DNA from: Nissolia schottii
Lineage: Eukaryota > Streptophyta > Magnoliopsida > Fabales > Fabaceae
Assembly (NCBI GenBank): GCA_003254905.1
Contig: QANU01005318.1
Coordinates: forward strand, 357,703-421,702
Direction: 5' to 3'
Length of the DNA: 64,000 nucleotides
In this document: positions 47,690 through 64,000 of the stretch, in pieces
Layout: every line of letters begins with the position of its first letter
How positions within the stretch are numbered: the first letter of the stretch is position 1
Notes under the pieces: generated by a model
Told to the model about the DNA's origin: nothing
Database searches by the model: none
The model's input: only the letters and a program-made list of their open reading frames with translations
Program-made: the position numbers and the translations under genes

Positions 47690-48215
47690 GCTTGAAAAGA
47701 ACTGCCTCTTTTCTCAACAAGTCCAGATTAGAATGTTAGGTGGAAACCCCCAATCCATGAAGTGATGAAGCTAAATGTGGATTATGTATGTGATGAAGGT
47801 GGTGGATTCCCCAGTTTGGGGGCGGTTGCTCACGATAGCATAGGCCAGTTTGTGGCCGTAATTCGTGTCAAGGGAGCTGGTGCATTTTCTAGCTGCAAGG
47901 GAGAGTTGATGGTGATAAGAGAAGCTTTATTGTTTACTCCGGTTCAAGGCTTCAAAGATTGTGGTAGAGAGTGACTTAAGGAAAGCAATTGCAAGGATTA
48001 ATGATGAGAGTGGAGACTTGTCTCTACTTGGAGTTATTGTGAAAGACATTGTTTCTTAAGTTTGTTGATTTCTTTTTTGTTGATTTTAAATTTTTAATAG
48101 ATTTTGTAATAAGTTGGCTGATGACATTGCTAAATCGACTATTATTTGCATGTTTGATGTATGGTTGGGGGAACTTATTATGTTTTTTGTCCCTCAATTG
48201 AACATTCATTTTTTT
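47690..48215 (+). pseudogene. RNase H-like domain relic of a LINE
   Basis: Plus-strand pieces in order: WKPPIHEVMKLNVDYVCDE-like, GAVAHDSIGQFVAVIRVKG, SCKGELMVIREALLFTPVQG, then after a +1/-1 shift KIVVESDLRKAIARINDES and LSLLGVIVKDIV, and further on NKLADDIAKS and FDVWLGEL. This follows the RVT_3-type RNase H domain (LNVDG..., acidic E in the ELxAIREAL helix, VVESDS, CNKVADxLAK) at the C-terminus of plant L1-type LINEs. There is at least one frameshift and a further break before the last piece, so it is dead. A domesticated host gene of the same family is a weaker alternative. Confidence 0.65.
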
Positions 48216-48219
48216 TCTT

Positions 48220-49800
48220 AATAAAAGCAAGACCTTCATAAAAAAAATAATGATAGAGAATTACTAGGGAAAAATCCTAAAATATAATAAATATACATTT
48301 AAATTGTCAAAATATCAAAATTTTAAGTTACGTACAAAGCATTGATAGCTAAAACTACTTGAAAATCAAAAGCTAATTAGACCACTTCAATTGCATGATT
48401 TTCATGTCACATCTAATTTGTGTGATCTTTCTTCCCATACAAGTTTCATGATCTTTCTCATATATAATTCACAATTGATCACCTCAATATTGAATTAGCT
48501 TGTAGTTGTGGTTCTTTTTTTCCTTTTCCTTTTTTTTTTGGATTTTTGTCAGTGTCTATTTTGAGAATTAAGATTATTAGCACATCTTTTTCAATACATC
48601 TTTCTCCTTAAGCCAAATTATTTAGATCATTTTGATTCTAGTCTAAAATTGTTTTCAACAAAAGAAAAGAACCCAACAAATGTAGATTTATTTTGGATTG
48701 GTACAGCAGTTTTGATTAGATTAAATTTCAAACAATGATTGACAAAAAAAAATTTATGTATATGAGAGAGAAACAAAAATTATGGAATCGTGAAGAGGAG
48801 AAAGCCAGAGATATGAGAAAGGAAAAGAGATGGAGGGCGCCACCACCGACTGCTTGCTATGGCGGCGGGGCTAGTCACAGAGAGAAGAGAGACAAAAAGG
48901 GGAAGTTTGATAGGGAGGGAGAGAGAATAGATGAAGAGAGTGGAGTTGAGGGAGTGGAGAGGGAGAGAGAACAGACGTAGAGATAGTGAAGTTGAGGGAG
49001 TGGAGGGAGAAGGAAGAGAGAAGGAGAAAAGGTGTAGCGGTTAAAAAAAAATTGGTTTGTAAAGAAAGAAGGTTAAAATAGAATTTTTATAATTATAAAA
49101 TAAAAATATAAAAAGAAGTAATTTATTACAATAGGTTGCCACACATGCACATTTAATGTGCACTAAATTAAGGGTCTTTTCAAATCAGATAGACATTTTT
49201 TGGTTTATTTAACATTACTCTTATAAAAAAAAACATTTGACTTAATTCAAAATGTCTTTATAATAAAATTTTGTAACAAACTAAAATTAACTTGAAATAT
49301 TTATATATATTTCCAGTAGAAGAAAAACAAGGGAGATACATCCATATACCATAATGCTATGTTGAGAAAGTCTCATGAGGTGAGGTTAAGTAAAAAGATT
49401 AAATGAAGTTTTATTGAACAAACATTATTTGGGAGTGGATTCTCTCAATTTATGTTGTTGTTAATTGTAGTTAAATGTCATCTTTCATCATTAATTTTTT
49501 TATTATTTATGTTATGTGTAAATCTTATCACTTCAATTAATGGTGAGAGCTGACACATAATAATAATTGACAATGAAATAAATTGAGATCCATTCCCAAC
49601 ATTATCCATATTCAAGGCCCAATTTTCCTATTTCTATGTTTAGTTTAGTAGAATAAATCTCCAAAGGAGAATTGGATTATGTGAGTGTCACTTTGGTGAG
49701 TAATCTATAAGTATTCTAGAAACGTTCAAAGAGCTTGTGGGCATGCTCTGGCTGTGCTTGAATTACTGGTGTCAAACTCATTTTAAACTTTTTTTTAAAA
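48220..49800. other. Intergenic, purine-rich patch
   Basis: A GA-rich stretch (48760-49040) gives an 81-codon frame of Glu/Arg/Lys, judged low-complexity. GTTGAGGGAGTGGAG recurs twice (about 48942 and 48990). Nothing else recognised. Confidence 0.4.
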
Positions 49801-49801
49801 A

Positions 49802-50339
49802 GCTTTAAATATGTTTTTTGGTCCCACAAATTTTTAAAATTTGGTTTCAGTCCCTAAAAATTAATAATTTTTTTGCTTTAGTCTAAACATATCATAAATT
49901 ACATGGTTTTACTTTATGTCTTAACGAGACAATGATTTTGGTATTTGCCTATAGCGAAACTCTGTTAACGGCCCACGTATAACATGTCAAATTAGCAGTA
50001 TCATGTGAGCAAAATAACTCATTTGTCTTATAACACGACCTAAATCTAATTCATAACCTGCTATTTGACTCGATTTTGGATGGTAAGTGGGTCATAATTT
50101 GGAGAAAATTTTGAATCAAATAGCAAGTTATAAACCGAGTGATGAGTTGACTGAGTTTATTTTGCTCCATATGACATTGTTGACGCTACACTTCGTTTGC
50201 TACATCATGAGTTAACATAGTTTCATTAACCGTGAAGATTAAAATCATGTACTTTATGATATGCTTGGGCTAATATATATATTCAAGAATCTAAACCAAA
50301 TCTAGAAAATTTGTCGGGGACCTAAAACATACTTAAGCC
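49802..50339. mobile_element. Long-terminal-inverted-repeat DNA element (non-autonomous, MULE-like)
   Basis: The left end GCTTTAAATATGTTTTTTGG and right end, in reverse complement, GGCTTAAGTATGTTTTAGG are followed by paired inner stretches. One is AAATTT(T)...ATTTGGTTT; another is CATATCATAAATTACATGGT against CATATCATAAAGTACATGAT. Inner arms also pair (ATAACCTGCTATTTGACTCG against AATCAAATAGCAAGTTAT). The GGCTTAAATATGTTTTTGGTCC-type end is frequent in legume genomes. No transposase; no clean target duplication was found. Confidence 0.65.
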
Positions 50340-53150
50340 AAGAAAAAAAGAAATTCTCTAAGGCTATGTTCACGAGTTTGATTTTGGAAGAGAATAGAGG
50401 AAGAGAAAGGCTTATCTCGGTGACAAATTTTAATTTTTTTCAAAGAAATATATGAAATTGGAAGAGGCTAACAAAAGATGGTAGCTCTTGGTTGACTCTC
50501 CCTCAAGTCTTTTGACCTCTTTGATCTTCGAGTCTCCAAGATGAGTCTCCCCCTCAAGTAAGTTAAACCCTCACTAAACATTTGTTGCTCTCTCTAAAAT
50601 CCGTTGGAGAAAAAACACGAGTCCCCTCTCTTGCAAAAATTGTAGTACAAAACATGTCCACAGTAAAAAATGACTAATATCATCTGAGACTTTGAGATCA
50701 CTAAAGTGGATATGTCTTTCTTAACAAAGTATTTTTTTATATACATTACATAGAATTGAATTACTAACTAAATGTTTAAAGAACTTAATTATCTTCCAAT
50801 TGTGTTTGTTGGAACAACATTTTTTGTTTTTTACTTTTTTCGGTTAAAGAATAACATTTTTTATAACGAGGTGGAAGAAAAGTTTTAAACACCGCACAAG
50901 AATATAAATATAATAGAAGGTACAAAGTGCAACTTTGTGTGTTAGATAAAAATGAATTGATATAATGCAACTCAAGAAACAATAAAAAAAAGTGAATAAG
51001 ACCAAAAAAAAAAAGGCGAATGACAAGTCGTAAATTAGTCTCCGATTTGCCATGGCAGCAGGTAATAATATTGTAATGCTCATTTGGAAAATCATTAATA
51101 GAAAATGCGAGTAAGAATCTATACATACATGATATAAAAAAGATTTCACAAAATAAGTATTTATAAGTTTTTAACACTTTATTCCCATTTTACTCTCATG
51201 CAACTTTCATTAAATAACTACTTTTATAATTATCTTTTTCATATTTCTTTAAAATTTGCTTTTACCTACCTTTCATCAAAATTATTTTATTTTACGCTCT
51301 AAAATTATTTTAAATTAATAAACCATCTTAATAGATATGTAAGCATATGTTAAGCAACAGCTAGTTACATAAAAATAATTGATTTTTTACGTATTGTTTC
51401 TTGATAAAGATTAATTATTTTCATATAATTTTCTCGCTAGTCACGTGATAGGAAATAACTATCTTGGTTTTCATTAGTCCCGTATTTTTTTTTATGAATA
51501 AGTTAAAAAAAAAAAACAAAATTGGTTGGTTGTAGTTCACAATGTTGAGTTTAAACTCTAATCTTAAAATTGCTGCTTCAATTGTTTACCTCACTATCAC
51601 CAATGATCCAAAATTGCGTGACGAATACTTAAAACAAAATAAGTACAGATATATTTAAGTGAGCACTTTTAAGCTATGCATAAGGCTCATATTAGATTAG
51701 TCGCTCTATCGAAGTCAACCCAATTGTTAGAACCAATGACACAATTCAAGCTTTGCATAGTAATATCACAGATCATTGTCTATAGTATTTGACTTTCTTT
51801 ATACACCAATCATAAAAATAAAAAATAAAAAAAATTAAATTAATCTAATTCAAAATTGCACCAAGTTGAGATTGGTCACAATGGCGCCATTTCTTCATCT
51901 TGGAAGGACAAAAGGTGGAGGTCCTTCATCTTAGAAGCCCAAAAAGTGAAAGACGTGGTGCATGGAACGCTCGAGACCATAACAGATGGGGATGCGCTTG
52001 TGAAACAACATTAGGGTGCTATTGCGGAGATTGAATAGGAGATCGTGATGAATATGGACACTAAAGATCTCGATGTGTGGCAAAGTGAGTGTAGGAACAC
52101 GTGATAGAAGTGGGATAGTGATGGTGATAGTGGTGGACTATCTGAAACGCTTTGACAGAGGCAAACCTAGTAGGAGCAACTCTGGCCAAGCGAGGAGAAC
52201 TATGTAAGTGGTGATTCTAGATCTATGGCATAATTTTTTATACGTGGCAGCATGACATGGTGGAGATTATATTGCTCCCTCACGTCGCACAACTTCCATG
52301 TCAACGCAGTGTAACATATCTCAGGTGGTGGATACATGGAGGAACCCAAGGCCGCACAACCTCCATGTCCATGGCAACAAAGCATATGAGGCAGCCACGC
52401 ATGAGTGGAGGGAATTGGATTTGGTCTTGAGGATGAAGTTCAGGGGAAGGTGGAGGTTGTTTTTGATACGGAGAGCGATTTGAAAATTTTGTAAGGGGTT
52501 GAAGCCGTTGGAGTAGAGAAAGTGGATGGTGCTCAAGTGATACTTGGAGAATTTGTGCATGAGAATGGAGACAAAGATTTCTATTATGAGAATTTGGGAG
52601 GTTAAGGTTGTGCTGAAAATGGAAAAGAGTAAGAGGTTTGAAATAGGGAAAGAAGGATTTGAGATGTGATGACAATTCAACAAATAAGTTGATGTGACAA
52701 TTGCAAACAGAGATATATCAAAAATCATAAATTATAAATAGATAAATATATATAGGGAATAGGCTCTGCATTACACAACAGTACACCTCAAGTAACTTCC
52801 GAATCCATTTATCTGCGTTTTCACTTTTCATGTCTCGTAATGTTTACTGCGCCAAGAGACCAACAATATTAGAAATTTACAGATTCCAGAGAGAGAGAGA
52901 GAGAACAAATACAGTTCAAGCTAAAACAGTGGATTTCAATTTTGCATTAGCATCCTATTTTATTTTGTTCTTTTTTCTTTCCACTTTGCCCTCAAACTTA
53001 AAATTCTGGGGCAGAGAACGCATAACCTACATAGATTTCACCAAATTTGCAAAGGCACAAGGTGGCCAAAATATCACACATGGCCATTATACATGTGAGT
53101 AAGTTTAATTAGAATATATCCAAGAAAAGATCGTTACGTTTGTATCAAAC
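50340..53150. other. Intergenic, no gene recognised
   Basis: Open frames at 50785-51177, 52301-52728 and 52830-53102 show no domain and poor coding character. A (GA)n run lies at 52887-52904. The stretch 51880-52160 reads like a decayed gene or transposon piece but cannot be assigned. Confidence 0.4.
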
Positions 53151-53205
53151 AACCTTTCATACAGATCATAATTCACATTCACAATAAGAGAAAGCAAGTA
53201 GTCTC

Positions 53206-60397
<7,192 letters not shown>

Positions 60398-60860
60398 CTG
60401 GCCACCGGCGTGGCGCTGCGACCGTCGTTGGGGCGCCAATTTTCAAGATCTGTTTCCACGCGCTTCGCACAAAACACAGACACAATCGATCATCAACATC
60501 ATCAAAATAAGAATCGACAATTCGAAAATGGAACCGAAAATTCGGAGAATTCGGAATTGAAGAGGGAAATGAAACGAACAGAGAAACTCACGAGACTGAG
60601 GGGAGAATTGGGAGTCGGAGGAGAACATGAAAGTGAAGGGCAGCCGAATCGGCGACACCTTGCAATGGCGAATCGAAGTGAATCGGCGATGGAGATTCAG
60701 ATCTGAAAAAATGGTACGGTAGCTGCCATTCTTCGAATCAGTGGCCACAAAAACTAATGGCTTTTGCAAAAACAGAGAAGAAGAAGAGAGAGAAACCCTG
60801 TGAAAGCTTTTTCGATTCGATTACGATTACGAAACACGGAAATGCAAATTTTTCAATTTT
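60398..60860 (-). promoter_or_regulatory. Kinesin-13A 5' leader and promoter
   Basis: The region upstream of the Kinesin-13A start is CT-rich on the sense strand (CTCTCTTCTTCTTCTCTG near 60775-60795), typical of a plant 5' UTR. Open frames on both strands here do not connect to the motor frame: a TGA lies 16 codons before the chosen Met. Transcription start not placed. Confidence 0.4.
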
Positions 60861-63800
60861 GTGGGATAATTAAGGGTTTAAGTATGATTAATTAATCATG
60901 TTACTAATTAATAATCAATTATAATAATGTTTTTCAAACGATTAAACGGCTATGTTGAACGAGCTCGTGACCATTTTTATCGCGAAAAAGACAATTATGA
61001 CCTCCTCCTTGCGCTTGATTCTGGTAAGAAACCCCAACAAGATGCAACCACATGCATAACTAGGCATTATTGTTGGCATTATTATGAATCTAACAAATGG
61101 TAACTATCTATGTCTCCCAACTATCCACTTAAGAAAAAAATATCTCCAACTATATTTCCACTTAAGAATTTCTTTGATGTTTTTAAAGTAATAATAAAAA
61201 TATACTTCAAGAAAAAAAAAAACTTTGTTCTATTTGTAATTCAATTTTAGTTTTAAGAATAATTGTTATTTTTAAAATAAAGATATATAATTTTTACTAT
61301 AGTTTAAAAATAAAGATATTTAATACTAATCTATTTGGGTCTTTAATTACCAGTATTTCGATAGAGCTATAACTCATTGACTACATCTAGTTCAAGGAAT
61401 TAAAATACCACTTAACAAAATAAACTTTCAAATTGATCCTCATGAAAGGTTTAGATAGTATGCATGAGGTTCTAGGCTTACACCTCATTGTAACAATTGT
61501 AATTTTGAAATACAAATTATTTTTTTTTGGATATATCCGCATTTTTTTACCCACAGGTATGAGATATCCATATCCATTTGTTAATGAGTATGGATATAGA
61601 GATTGGGTTATCCAATTCATGATTACTCGTTAAATATCTATGTAAATATAAAAGTTAAAAACCTTAATTCATTTTTAACTATAACATTATTAGATTTTGA
61701 TTATGTATTTTATTAATTTTAATTCACAATTTGTTATTAGTAATATTATAATATACTATATTTGAGTGATTTTTATGATTTTCTTCTATTTTTTATTTTT
61801 AGCAAATCTTGTGAATATTTATGAATATCTATGAGGATTCAAAATTTTCACGAGTACAAATAATGGGTATCCATGATGAATATAGGTACACGTAATAAAA
61901 TATTAAACTGGTATAAATAATGGGAACATATACATTCACGAATATTCATTATCATCTCTAATCTTAACTCATCTTTTAATAATTAAATGAGATAAAAAGT
62001 AAATATTTTTTAAAATTTTATGACATTAAATACATTTACTTTTTACTTCATTTAAAATTAAAAAGAAAATTAAGATGATGAGTTAGTCCCTCAACCACAC
62101 TCTTGATTTATTTTCGAGAACAATGTTAAAAATTGAGCTAGAAGAATTACTGTGAGATACAATTAAAAAGGTAATCGATAGGTTCAGCTATCAATAGAAT
62201 AGAATCACTTTTAACTAACGTGAGATACTTCTCCCAAAAATAATAAAGCAAACCATACAAGTTCAATGGTTTTTTTCTTTCTCAAACCAGACAGACACTT
62301 ATTATGACATGTTACCATTACATGCAAGATCTACCCTGGTTAATATAATAGTGCCACAATGTTATTTTTCACTTTTGTCATATTTTTAAAATAATAATTG
62401 AGGTGTCAAATTGAAAACAATGAAATAAAGTATTACCATTTTTATGAAACCAAAGAATTTCTAATGTGATACATACATTTTGATTTTGGTAAAGAAATTT
62501 TTAAGTGAACAAAAGTTTAATATATCATATTTGAGTCTTGTAAATTTAGATGTGTTGGTTAAAATTTTTAGATAATAATTTTTTTCATTAGCCAACTTTC
62601 AACAAAAATTAGCTATTAGGGTAGGAGAATTCAAGACCTTATAAAACATTAAGGCAATTTCCCCGATATAAAACTTATTACATTAGCCTTAAAATGGTAA
62701 GAAAGAGACCAATGATAATTTTTTTTGTAGAAAATTAAAAGAAAAACAACGAGAGAAAATGGAAGAACAAATATTCATAGCAGAGGAAGATCCATCATCC
62801 ATGAGCATTCAAAAACTTCTCCTAAGAGCAAGTGTACCATAAAGTGATGATGACAACCGGATATTGTTCAAGTGTTCATAATTGTTTTATTTGATTTTCA
62901 GGTAAAAGATACGGCGCAATGTTCATACCCGTAGTTTAATAGTAATATCAAAAAAGTAGTCTGGTAATCTTATTGCTAACTAATTTTATGTAAAAAGCAA
63001 AAGCTAAAAAGTCGATATATAAATACCCAAGAAAGCTTTCTTGGCTAACACGTGCTTCTTCACTTTCAGCGTCAAATGGTTTTTCCTTTTCATTATTGTT
63101 CTCTAAGAAGCAAAGAAAAGGAAAGTACACAGATAAAGGGTATATCTTGTTTTATTCACATTGGGGCTCCATACGAGAGCAGGAGAGTGTGACGCATGTG
63201 AATTTCAAAGGGGTCTAAAACCAATCAGTAGTGTAACGGGTTATATTATATGAACTAATTTGTTGTATGACACTTTACACACACCCATCTATTTTTCACC
63301 GCAGTTGAATCTAGTTCAATAATAACTAAGGTTTAAGTCCACATAACAAGTGAGTCGGCAAAATGTCTCAAAACAAATGAGTCTACCTATTAGTTCTCAA
63401 GAGCAATTCAATCGTTTTCTTATATTTATTTATTTATTCTTTTAAATACAAAAATGAATCCTTTAATTAAATAATGCCCAACTTGTTGGCATACCTTGTA
63501 GTTCACCTCCTTTTCAACAGAAGTCTTTGCTTTTGCTTAAAGCATGAGAAGATTGAGATTCAACTATAAACAAGTAGGAACACAAATTTGAATTAAAGCT
63601 AGATCCTTCACTATTTTGATTTTCTTGACCAAATTAGCTGTCCCATCCTTACAAAACAGTACATCCAACACCAGCACCACTTTTTCCATAATCAAAAGTG
63701 GCACCATGGCTCCCCCATCCGCTCCTTGTTTCCCCTAGTTTTGTATCTAACCTTATATTAATCTACCCAAATGCTACTTAATGAATAATTTAATTAGAGT

Positions 63801-64000
63801 TGTACGGAACTCTAACAACACAAGCAAAATATCTCCATTCTTTCCTCTCTTTCTCTATCTACTATATAATCTCCCATGGTTGCGGCAACCACTTTTGAGG
63901 TGGTTGATGAGACTTCCCATATGGAAAAATGATGGTGGTGTTGGTTTGAAGCTGGTTAGAAATTTTTGATAGTCATAATTGACTATCATCATGCAAACAA
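60861..64000. other. Intergenic, no gene recognised
   Basis: AT-rich DNA. A repeat-like stretch with TATCCATATCCATTTG and ATGGGTATCCATGATG motifs lies at about 61540-61940. Short frames at 61433-61633, 62948-63130 and 63781-63969 have no domain. The last 400 bases rise slightly in GC content and could approach another gene, but nothing can be supported. Confidence 0.45.

Noticed and set aside
48735-48980. An 81-codon Glu/Arg/Lys-rich frame
   Set aside because: Low-complexity GA-rich DNA; no domain, no promoter or splice context.
52301-52728. Two overlapping minus-strand frames of 124 and 135 codons, considered as a PPR-type fragment
   Set aside because: No 35-residue repeat register or conserved PPR residues could be placed.

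Overview
The window is nuclear DNA of a dicot plant, most likely a papilionoid legume of the soybean/bean group. It is AT-rich, its genes have many GT-AG introns, all five multi-exon products have clear plant relatives, and the gaps hold plant transposon families (hAT, Stowaway, MULE, SINE, L1-type LINE). The species assignment is an inference from gene families and repeat style, not from a search.

Layout. 1-1.4 kb: degenerate telomere-like repeats. 1.4-3.3 kb (minus): a five-exon ARM/HEAT (TOG-like) repeat protein of 302 aa. 3.5-5.6 kb: a foldback element split by a block of ~280-bp tandem repeats. 9.4-13.9 kb (plus): a twelve-exon BTB/POZ protein of 861 aa. 13.9-21 kb: intergenic, with a hAT element that still has its 8-bp target-site duplication. 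21.1-30.5 kb (plus): an eleven-exon, apparently intact ABCC/MRP transporter of the ABCC4/ABCC14 type (1512 aa). 31.4-35.1 kb: a graveyard with an L1-type ORF1 relic, a MULE-like ORF relic, a broken zinc-finger homeodomain (ZF-HD) gene and the 5' exons of a broken RNA polymerase II subunit RPB9 gene. 37.5-37.9 kb (minus): a 132-aa single-exon ORF of unknown function with a well placed TATA box. 40.8-46.7 kb (plus): a nine-exon ESD4-type SUMO protease (526 aa). 47.7-48.2 kb: an RNase H-like LINE relic. 49.8-50.3 kb: a 538-bp long-inverted-repeat element. 53.2-60.4 kb (minus): a twelve-exon Kinesin-13A (870 aa) with a 71-residue internal duplication. 60.4-64 kb: intergenic.

The genes are independent plant transcription units. 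They act in microtubule dynamics (TOG-like protein, Kinesin-13A), protein turnover (BTB protein as a possible CUL3 adaptor, ESD4 in SUMO cycling) and membrane export (ABCC). I see no shared operon-like logic. Exon boundaries were worked out by hand from splice dinucleotides and reading phase; in each of the five genes the phases add up to one uninterrupted frame. No LTR retroelement or other virus-like element was recognised. The most unusual parts are the two adjacent same-strand host-gene fragments beside a MULE-like relic (candidate gene capture), the Kinesin-13A internal duplication, the long intronic hairpin in that gene, and the interrupted foldback element.
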